From Streptomycetaceae bacterium (lineage in GTDB: Bacteria > Actinomycetota > Actinomycetes > Nanopelagicales > Nanopelagicaceae), in contig JAIXYD010000114.1 in NCBI GenBank assembly GCA_027490415.1, positions 1-18,859 of the forward strand: a stretch of 18,859 bases of DNA, in the 5' to 3' direction. Within the stretch, counting starts at the first letter, position 1, and every line of letters starts with the position of its first letter. This document shows, piece by piece, positions 1 through 6,611 of the stretch. Under the pieces are notes generated by a model, which did no database searches, had not been told where the DNA came from, and saw nothing but the letters and a program-made list of their open reading frames with translations. A program made the translations under genes and the position numbers.

Positions 1-482
1 ATTCCTCTGATCTCAAAGTAAATCTGATTGTCGGAGAATTTTGGAACAAGAATTGCTCTGCCTAAACCACCTGGACCTGCTGATACCTGCAAGGTGTTAT
101 GTACGATCTCAGCATCGCCGAATTCTGCTGATTGCAAAACTGTTGCTGCAGGTATTGTCGAAGTAACTTCCAATGAACCGACAATCGTGGGCTTAGATTT
201 ACTGATGTTCTTAGCAGCGATTGCAATTGATGATTTTGTTGCATTTGCCTTAAGAGCGTAGCTGTCTATCTTGATATTTGCAGACTTAATTGAATCTGAA
301 AAGAGGCTCTGCACCATTTCGATGAGTGAAATCGATGCACTTACACCCGATGCTTTTGGTAATTCACTCTTTACACGAGTTTCAATGCGTGACGTAATCA
401 ATGATTCCGCTACTAAAGAACTGCCAGCTAAAAGAGCAAGTGTGAATGCTGCCAAGATCAGTGCTTTTGATTTCCGCGCCAT
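1..482 (-). CDS. DUF2993 (LmeA-like) phospholipid-binding family protein, C-terminus cut by window edge
   Basis: The minus strand is open from an ATG at 482 to the window edge, giving about 160 residues. The protein begins MARKSKALILAAFTLALLAG, a basic start followed by a hydrophobic segment that is a signal peptide or single membrane anchor. Next comes a helical stretch (AESLITSRIETRVKSEL) and then SGVSASI...SIKSANIKIDSYAL. This order of anchor, amphipathic helix and repeated beta-strand segments fits the DUF2993/LmeA family of actinobacterial cell-envelope proteins, some of which bind phospholipids and act in lipoglycan synthesis in mycobacteria. The family call rests on pattern recognition only. 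No clear Shine-Dalgarno sequence precedes the ATG. The gene lies 96 bp downstream of, and in the same direction as, the secreted peptidase-like gene, so the two could be co-transcribed. The C-terminal part is outside the window. Confidence 0.6.
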   Translation of the reverse strand, partial: MARKSKALILAAFTLALLAGSSLVAESLITSRIETRVKSELPKASGVSASISLIEMVQSLFSDSIKSANIKIDSYALKANATKSSIAIAAKNISKSKPTIVGSLEVTSTIPAATVLQSAEFGDAEIVHNTLQVSAGPGGLGRAILVPKFSDNQIYFEIRG

Positions 483-578
483 GTGAAGCAGGGTAGTAAG
501 AGAACCTGAGAAATCCCTCAGAGGGGAACAATTGTGAATCGTGCGGAAACGAGCAATTTGAGCAACTGAAGGATTTTA

Positions 579-1721
579 TTAGCTCTTTGGAAAGCCTAAA
601 GTTCCGCGCACTTCCTCGAACATTGAGTAAAAATCAGCGAGTTCAATCCCTGTTCCCTCTTTAAAGGCGACATCGAAGGCCTTACGTTGACCAAGGGCCA
701 CATACACATTGACCATTTTTTCAACGCCGACCTGGGAGACCAAGAATTCCGTTCCGGCAAAACCAATGGCGTATGGATCTATAACGCCATCATTTGCTTT
801 GATCTCACTCAAGCTAGATGTTCGATTGACTACGTTGCCGTTCTTGTATCGATTTGTCATCGATGGGCGACCGAGAGTGACGTAATCTGAAATCCCAAGC
901 GCGCCCGCTGTTTGTACCCCGACAAACATCGCAGGGCCTTCCCAGAACCAATTAGGAACCTTGTCCCCTGTTGGTCCAGCAACGTTTGGCGCAGCCAATA
1001 TCTCTTGAATAGCGTGGAAGAATTCATGGCCAGGCGTTTGTGCTAATCCGGCTTTGTCAGTTACCAATGAATTCGTCTTTTGAATTACTGAATAGTTCCA
1101 AAGGTTTGAATCTGATCCACCACATGCGGGCGCACCACCACAAATGTTATTTGCACGTGCTTTGGCGTAATTTGCTGGATATCCCTCTGCAATATAACTT
1201 GATTCCAGCCACGCACTGTCAATCGCGATGAAATCTACAAATGATCGAGGAAGTTTTGGATATTGAAACCTATGCGCAACATAGGTTGCTCCATCTTTAA
1301 CCCAGGAAATAAGAAGCGGATCAACACCAGGCTGAGCAACAACTTTGATTTCTTGCCCAGAGTTTCGGATAACAGATGTGTAGCTCTTGAAATTATCTGT
1401 CGCCGCCTTGATTACTGCATCTGCTGATGTTGGCTTGTTTAGGTTGTACTTTTCCCACAGGGTGTTAAAGACCTTCGCAGAGGTTGGTGTTGGAGTTGCA
1501 ACAGGAGCGGGAGCTGCTGAGGGTTTTGCTGCTGGAACTACCTTGACACCTTTGTCCCACGCTAATTTCTTGCCACTCTTTACGCAGGTGTACTTTTTCC
1601 CACCAACTACGGAACTTGTGCCGGCTTTAGTACAAGCAGCGCCCGCCTTAACAGCAGCTGAAGCTTGAAGTGGTGAAATTGCTAGGAAAAGTACCGTTAA
1701 TACGGCAAGGGCTTTACGCAT
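579..1721 (-). CDS. Secreted HEXXH metallopeptidase-like protein with N-terminal Cys module
   Basis: This is a 380-residue protein. The open frame extends 18 codons further up, but I chose the ATG at 1721 because MRKALAVLTVLFLAISPLQASA is a complete signal peptide and a -10 box sits 6 nt upstream. Mature residues about 24-58 form a small module with two cysteines (AGAACTKAG...KKYTCVKSGKKLAWDKG). A Pro/Ala/Thr linker (about 60-82) follows. The C-terminal domain contains HEFFH (His232, Glu233, His236) and, 25 residues later, WFWEGPAMF, whose Glu261 is well placed as the third zinc ligand of a gluzincin-type (peptidase MA-like) site. It is therefore probably an extracellular or wall-associated zinc protease. 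The substrate is unknown and the catalytic assignment is inferred from motifs. It is divergent from the P450 gene across a short promoter region. Confidence 0.7.
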   Translation of the reverse strand: MRKALAVLTVLFLAISPLQASAAVKAGAACTKAGTSSVVGGKKYTCVKSGKKLAWDKGVKVVPAAKPSAAPAPVATPTPTSAKVFNTLWEKYNLNKPTSADAVIKAATDNFKSYTSVIRNSGQEIKVVAQPGVDPLLISWVKDGATYVAHRFQYPKLPRSFVDFIAIDSAWLESSYIAEGYPANYAKARANNICGGAPACGGSDSNLWNYSVIQKTNSLVTDKAGLAQTPGHEFFHAIQEILAAPNVAGPTGDKVPNWFWEGPAMFVGVQTAGALGISDYVTLGRPSMTNRYKNGNVVNRTSSLSEIKANDGVIDPYAIGFAGTEFLVSQVGVEKMVNVYVALGQRKAFDVAFKEGTGIELADFYSMFEEVRGTLGFPKS

Positions 1722-1727
1722 TCTGAA

Positions 1728-1733
1728 AATATA
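1728..1733 (-). promoter_or_regulatory. Predicted -10 box (TATATT) for a leaderless peptidase-like mRNA
   Basis: On the minus strand TATATT is followed by exactly six bases (TTCAGA) and then the ATG at 1721. This is the spacing expected if transcription starts at or next to the A of the start codon. No Shine-Dalgarno sequence is present, and I see no convincing -35 box. Confidence 0.4.
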
Positions 1734-1820
1734 CATGAACGGTTTAGATTGAAACGCCTGACAGCACGGATGCACACTTTTGATTTAAGATCCGTACTTA
1801 TCGTGATTAGTGAAGCCCTG

Positions 1821-1826
1821 TAAGAT
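1821..1826 (+). promoter_or_regulatory. Predicted -10 box (TAAGAT) for a leaderless P450 mRNA
   Basis: TAAGAT is followed by six bases (CTCGTT) and then the ATG at 1833. No ribosome binding site lies between, so a leaderless transcript is likely. The -35 region is weak (TTATCG at 17-bp spacing). Confidence 0.45.
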
Positions 1827-1832
1827 CTCGTT

Positions 1833-3014
1833 ATGGAGTGTCCACATCAACACCATCTTCCATCGGATGGTACGCCGCTAAGTCCATCACCCACTCTTGG
1901 ACTTTGGCGTGAGAGCTCGGAAATCTCTCCACTTACCTATTCCGATGGACACGATGGATGGATTGCACTTCGCCAAGAAACTGCACAAAAAATCCTACTC
2001 GATAGTCGCTTTAGTCAATTTCCTCATCGATTTCCAGGTTTAACACCCGTATTGCCAGCAGAAGGGTTCGTTGATGCCGCCGATGAAATGGCGATCAAAA
2101 GTGCCGACTTGCTCGCTCTCGATGGTGAACAACATAGAAAGTGTCGCAAAACAGTCACATCAAAGTTTTCCTTTAAAGCAGTTAACTCTTATACCGATGC
2201 AGTGTCTGCGTTAGTCTCTAAACAATTGGCTCATCTTCTTGACCAACCTCAACCTGTGGACATCACCGAGCATTACAGTGAACCTATTTCGATTGCAAAT
2301 CATGCATTTATTCTTGGGATACCTGATTCAATGATTGACGGTTTTGAGAAAACTTTTGTTGAGACATCTTCGAGAGAGGATCGAATACATTTTCTGCGAG
2401 ATGTCTATCAATTTAAAAGAGAGAATCCTGGGGACGACGTAATCTCGCACTTAATTGCCTCAGAGTTAACACAGGCCGAAGTCGAAGGTTTAATTTATGT
2501 TTTCTTTACCTCTGGACGTGACTCTGTGGCTTATATGATCTCTACAGGCATGATGGCACTTTTGCAGAATCCTGACCAGCTGGCATATTTACAGAATAAC
2601 CTTCCACTCTCCCCAGAAGCTATCGAAGAATTGATGCGCTACTGCGCAATGTTTGTGACTCTCTTTCCCCGAACTGCATTGGAAAAAATTGAGATTGCAG
2701 GAAAGAGGATCGAGGCAGGTCAAAGCGTTTCCGTATCTCCAGTTGCAGTAAACCGCGACCCCCGTATTTGGGATGAACCTGACTCCCTAAAGTTAGATCG
2801 AGAGATAAAAGCGCACCTCTCATTTGGCCATGGAATCCACGGGTGTATTGGTCAGCAACTAGCTCGATTAGTCATTCAAGAAGCGTTAAGCCAACTTCTT
2901 TCGGCTCTGCGTTCCATTGAACTTGTTTCAGCCGAGCAGCTAAGGCCCATGGAGTTTGCTCACCCAGTAGCAACGTACAAGGTTGGAAAAGTTTATCTCT
3001 CGTGGAGAAATTGA
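1833..3014 (+). CDS. Cytochrome P450
   Basis: This 393-residue protein has the normal length of a soluble bacterial P450. The haem-binding loop is FGHGIHGCIG (331-340), with Cys338 as the axial thiolate ligand. The K-helix ExxR pair is Glu266/Arg269. The I-helix segment SGRDSV (227-232) carries the conserved Asp230, with Ser231 in place of the usual oxygen-activating Thr. The N-terminus (MECPHQHHL) is short and polar, so the enzyme is cytoplasmic and would depend on separate ferredoxin and reductase partners, none of which are encoded nearby. The substrate cannot be read from the sequence. It converges with the MFS gene with only 20 bp between stop codons, and it has its own promoter without the rhamnose operator. 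A link to the glycoside operon is therefore possible but unproven. Confidence 0.93.
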   Translation: MECPHQHHLPSDGTPLSPSPTLGLWRESSEISPLTYSDGHDGWIALRQETAQKILLDSRFSQFPHRFPGLTPVLPAEGFVDAADEMAIKSADLLALDGEQHRKCRKTVTSKFSFKAVNSYTDAVSALVSKQLAHLLDQPQPVDITEHYSEPISIANHAFILGIPDSMIDGFEKTFVETSSREDRIHFLRDVYQFKRENPGDDVISHLIASELTQAEVEGLIYVFFTSGRDSVAYMISTGMMALLQNPDQLAYLQNNLPLSPEAIEELMRYCAMFVTLFPRTALEKIEIAGKRIEAGQSVSVSPVAVNRDPRIWDEPDSLKLDREIKAHLSFGHGIHGCIGQQLARLVIQEALSQLLSALRSIELVSAEQLRPMEFAHPVATYKVGKVYLSWRN

Positions 3015-3034
3015 TTTCTCAGTACATAAAGATT

Positions 3035-4249
3035 TTAAGTCTTATATTTTCCTGAATATGGAACTGTGGCTAAGCAGCTCAGCACTAAAAAGAGAAAAGG
3101 TAGCCACAATCCAGTGCTTGCCCCAGAATTATCAATTAATTGACCGGCTATAAAGCTCGATATTGCTCCCGTTAGAGGGATGCCTGCTGTTATTAAAGAA
3201 ATTGCTTGAGTCATTTGTGATTCTGGGATCGAACCCGTAATCAATGACAATCCATTGGGAAGTAGTGGTGCAATGCACACTCCTTGGAGAAATAGTGCCA
3301 CACCGAGTACGTAAACATTGCCAATAAATGGGAATGTAAATGCGATCGCAGTCATTCCAAATAGGTAGCCAAGATATCGAGAACCGTGAGAAAGCTTCCA
3401 GCGTATAGCTCCATTAATGAAGGCAGAGAAGGCACCACCTAGTGCCCAAAACCCGAGAAGTAAGCCCGCGACGGATTTCATTCCACGCTCGTCAGCAAAT
3501 GCGACAACACAAATACTCACGGCCGAAAAAGAGCCACCAGCGATAGTGAGGGGAATTGCAACGGCCTGCAACTTCATATTTCGCATTACAGACTTGGCCT
3601 TTTCGTCTATTTCCTGTGGGTGAATGCCTGGATCTGATTTTTTATGAAATGCAATAAATGGTGCACCGGTGAGAAGAAAAATGATTCCCAGGATGATTCC
3701 AGCCATTGGTGCGATGGTAGTTGCTACTGCTGTGGTGATAACGGGGCCGATTATGAAGACAATCTCATCCAGAAAACTTTCAAATATGTATGATGTTGAA
3801 AGCAAATCTGAATCCTTCTTATCTATCATATGCATCCAACGCCGACGCGTCATGGAACCAATACTCAGGGATGCAGATTCAGCAGCCACTATCGCTAAAA
3901 ACCAACTCCAAATTGGCGCTTCACTCTTTACTAAAATAATAAAGATTATGAATGCGCAGACACGAATTGGGACTGCCGTAAGTAAAATTTTTCGCTGCCC
4001 AAAGTGGTCGGCTGCCTTAGCCCAGAGCGGAATAGAAATCACCGTCGTAAGTGCAGCCACCCCAGTCAAGGCCCCTGCAATCGAATAGCGCTTATCTACT
4101 GAGAGAACAAAAAGGATAATTGCAATGGTGTCCATTGCAATCGGCATTCGGGCAATAAACCCAGCTGATGCTATTCGCACAGCGCCTGGTGTGTTAAAAA
4201 GATTTCGATAGCTAGCCAACAAGGATCGAGGTTCCTTGTTCGAAGGCAT
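3035..4249 (-). CDS. Major facilitator superfamily transporter
   Basis: This 404-residue, strongly hydrophobic protein has about 12 predicted membrane segments. Its N-terminus, SYRNLFNTPGAVRI...FIARMPIAMDTIAI, is typical of actinobacterial MFS permeases, and AKAADHFGQRKILL (loop 2-3) matches the MFS signature region. A polar central loop (about HKKSDPGIHPQEIDEKAK) separates the two halves. The ATG at 4249 is preferred over a TTG at 4258. It overlaps the 3' end of the GH3 gene by 38 bp, so this is the last gene of the operon and is probably translationally coupled to GH3. Family members are often exporters. Export of an aglycone or other hydrolysis product is plausible, as is sugar uptake. The substrate is not determinable. 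Confidence 0.85.
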   Translation of the reverse strand: MPSNKEPRSLLASYRNLFNTPGAVRIASAGFIARMPIAMDTIAIILFVLSVDKRYSIAGALTGVAALTTVISIPLWAKAADHFGQRKILLTAVPIRVCAFIIFIILVKSEAPIWSWFLAIVAAESASLSIGSMTRRRWMHMIDKKDSDLLSTSYIFESFLDEIVFIIGPVITTAVATTIAPMAGIILGIIFLLTGAPFIAFHKKSDPGIHPQEIDEKAKSVMRNMKLQAVAIPLTIAGGSFSAVSICVVAFADERGMKSVAGLLLGFWALGGAFSAFINGAIRWKLSHGSRYLGYLFGMTAIAFTFPFIGNVYVLGVALFLQGVCIAPLLPNGLSLITGSIPESQMTQAISLITAGIPLTGAISSFIAGQLIDNSGASTGLWLPFLFLVLSCLATVPYSGKYKT

Positions 4250-6596
4250 TTTCAGCAAGCGTGATTATCCAGTCGCCGGAAACGTCGACCCATCTGTGAT
4301 CAAATTCTTGAAACACAAGTGGTTCTAGAGCGACATCAACGGTCACAGAATCTCCAGATTTCAGTTCTACCTTGGCAAAGCCCGCAAGACGACGTTCATA
4401 CGACTTTGATTTAGAGTGTGTTGCATAAATTTGAACAACGTATGCGCCAAGCCTTTCGCCTGTGTTAGTCACCCTAACTTTGGCTATGGCTTTATCTGCT
4501 CTGAGAAGTTCTGATGTGAATGATGTGTACGAGATTCCATGGCCGAACGGAATCATGGGAGTGCTACTGCACTTGCGCCAAGCGCGGTAGCCGATGTATT
4601 CGCCTTCTGAATATTGGAGCTCACCGTTTATCGGCGTGGTATTCGAAACCGGCAAATCAATCATTTTTCGCGCCCAGGTCGTAGATGTGCGTGCAGCCGG
4701 GTTGATTTTCCCAAATAGAACATCAGCGAGGGCATTACCCATTTGTTGCCCGCCGAAAAATGTAAAAAGTACTGAATCTACTTCGTCAATCCAAGGCATC
4801 TCAACGGGTGATCCCGAATTGACAACAACAATTGTGCGCTTGGCTGACTTCGCCACTTTAAACACTAAGTCATCTTGACCATCTGGAAGCGAAATGTTCG
4901 TACGGTCGTGCCCTTCTGACTCGATTTCAGCAGTAGTGCCCACAAAAACAATCGCTACGTCAGCTTCAGTTGCAAGAGCTACAGCTTCTGCGATCTCTTC
5001 AGCCTGAGAACGTGAAGGCTCACGGAAACCAATATAAAAAGATGCGATAGGAATAGGTAGGGAATCGCGAGGGTACTCCCATTCGATTAGAACTTGATCA
5101 CCCGCTTTGAGTGTATGCCCAAATGATTTATACGGTGGGTTTAATACGAATTCACCTAGATCATCTGAGTGCATCGGGATGAACCCTTCATGAATTTTAT
5201 CTTCAATTTTTATCTTGTAGTTCCCGACCATTCCAATACCGAATTGATATTCGCCGTCCATATCTGCTGTAAAAATTCCAGATACTCGAATGAAGGAGTA
5301 GTTGAACATCCATGGCTGAGTGGCCCAATTAAAGAATCCACCGTAACGATTTTCACTCAGCAGAAGAGTTCCGTCTGGTGCAAAAATCTCTGCCAAACAG
5401 CCACCTTGGCCAGTTGCAGGGTTCTTTAGGTAGTTCTTATCCATTTGAATGAGCCCGGAGTCAGAGTTCACACCAAGCGCATACTTAATTGTTGATTTAG
5501 TAGGTGCGTTACTGATTAAACCATCCAGTGGCGCTACGAATTCTGTTGGGTATACGGTTGCAGATCCTCCACCCTGGCCGCGACCATATCGGGCATGTGC
5601 ACCGATAACTGCGATGAATGTCTCTTTCTCAATTGGTAGAACAGAATTTTCATTCTTCGCTAACACAATTGATTGGGATCCAACAGACCTTGCAAAAGCT
5701 TGGAGGTCAAGATCGGAAAATTCTTTTGTTTTTTTGATACTGCCGCCAGCAAATTTACCGACTCTATAGGCAAGGCGAATCAGACGTTCAACTTTTGCAT
5801 TAATCGCAGCGATAGATACTTCACCACTATTTACTGCCGACAGTAGCTTCTCTCCCCAAAAACCGAATGGGCCAGGCATCTCAAGATCATTACCTTCATT
5901 TCCTGTGTCGACAGTTGATTGAACACCAGTCCAATCTGAGACGACGACACCATCCCATCCCCATTCATCCTTCAATACCGAGTTAAGCAGTGGTGATGCA
6001 GCCATCTTGGGACCATTGACTCGATTGTAGGCAGACATAACTGTCCAAGGATTTGACTCTCTTACCGCTATCTCGAAGGGAAGTGCATAAACCTCGCGTA
6101 GAGTTTTTTCATCAAGAATATTATTGACAGTGTGGCGCTCTGTTTCAGCGTCATTTGCGACGAAGTGTTTTAAACATGCGCCGACTCCCTCTCCTTGGAT
6201 ACCTTTCACAAATGCTGCTGCTAACTCTCCTGAGAGAATCGAGTCCTCAGAATAAGCTTCGAAATGGCGTCCACCGAGCGGAGAGCGATGAAGGTTGATA
6301 GTCGGGCCTAGAACAACATCGACACCCTTGCGGCGTGCTTCGTAGGCCATCACAATGCCGACGTCCCTGAGCACATTGACATCCCATGTTGATGCCAATG
6401 CAGTGGCAGAAGGTAGCGACAGTGATGGGCTTCTTTCATCCCAAATTTCGCCACGGACACCACTTGGACCATCAGAAAGAACCATTTTCTGAAGTTCTAT
6501 ATGTGGCATCGCATAAGTTGTCCAAAAATCCTCGCCGGTGAGAAGTTGAATCTTCTCCTCAACGCTTAATTTTTCAACGGTATTTTTAAAATCCAT
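4212..6596 (-). CDS. Glycoside hydrolase family 3 beta-glycosidase with PA14 insertion
   Basis: A 794-residue cytoplasmic enzyme with no signal peptide. Residues 1 to about 290 form the GH3 barrel: LSDGPSGVRG (40-49), CLKHFVAND (141-149) and VVVSDWTG (217-224), with Asp221 as the expected nucleophile. The second alpha/beta domain carries ESEGHDR (559-565), whose glutamates include the expected acid/base, followed by LPDGQ. Between them, about residues 395-525, lies a PA14-like beta-rich insertion (YGGFF..., FTADMDGEYQFGI), which shapes sugar specificity in similar beta-glucosidases. The C-terminus (about 690-794) is a fibronectin III-like domain. The most likely activity is beta-glucosidase, though other exo-beta-glycosidase activities are possible. 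Only 15 bp separate it from the upstream GH78 gene, and the pair fits degradation of rhamnosyl-glucosides. The start is the ATG at 6596 with a weak GGA upstream. Confidence 0.92.
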   Translation of the reverse strand: MDFKNTVEKLSVEEKIQLLTGEDFWTTYAMPHIELQKMVLSDGPSGVRGEIWDERSPSLSLPSATALASTWDVNVLRDVGIVMAYEARRKGVDVVLGPTINLHRSPLGGRHFEAYSEDSILSGELAAAFVKGIQGEGVGACLKHFVANDAETERHTVNNILDEKTLREVYALPFEIAVRESNPWTVMSAYNRVNGPKMAASPLLNSVLKDEWGWDGVVVSDWTGVQSTVDTGNEGNDLEMPGPFGFWGEKLLSAVNSGEVSIAAINAKVERLIRLAYRVGKFAGGSIKKTKEFSDLDLQAFARSVGSQSIVLAKNENSVLPIEKETFIAVIGAHARYGRGQGGGSATVYPTEFVAPLDGLISNAPTKSTIKYALGVNSDSGLIQMDKNYLKNPATGQGGCLAEIFAPDGTLLLSENRYGGFFNWATQPWMFNYSFIRVSGIFTADMDGEYQFGIGMVGNYKIKIEDKIHEGFIPMHSDDLGEFVLNPPYKSFGHTLKAGDQVLIEWEYPRDSLPIPIASFYIGFREPSRSQAEEIAEAVALATEADVAIVFVGTTAEIESEGHDRTNISLPDGQDDLVFKVAKSAKRTIVVVNSGSPVEMPWIDEVDSVLFTFFGGQQMGNALADVLFGKINPAARTSTTWARKMIDLPVSNTTPINGELQYSEGEYIGYRAWRKCSSTPMIPFGHGISYTSFTSELLRADKAIAKVRVTNTGERLGAYVVQIYATHSKSKSYERRLAGFAKVELKSGDSVTVDVALEPLVFQEFDHRWVDVSGDWIITLAENAFEQGTSILVG

Positions 6597-6611
6597 TACA
6601 TTCCAACAGAT

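Noticed and set aside
515..525. CCCTCAGAGGG palindrome in the gap between the peptidase-like and DUF2993 genes, next to a CTGAG/CTCAG repeat
   Set aside because: Stems of 4-5 bp with tiny loops and no T-run on either strand are too weak to call a terminator or operator.
1749..1756. TTGAAACG half-site resembling the LacI operator upstream of the peptidase-like gene
   Set aside because: The other half (CCTGAC) does not match the palindrome, so this is probably chance.
3015..3034. Search for a bidirectional terminator between the convergent P450 and MFS genes
   Set aside because: The 20-bp gap is AT-rich but has no inverted repeat.
3669..4088. 139-codon open frame on the plus strand opposite the MFS gene
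   Set aside because: It is a mirror of the hydrophobic MFS coding sequence, with no ribosome binding site or recognisable domain. The opposite frame has clear MFS features.
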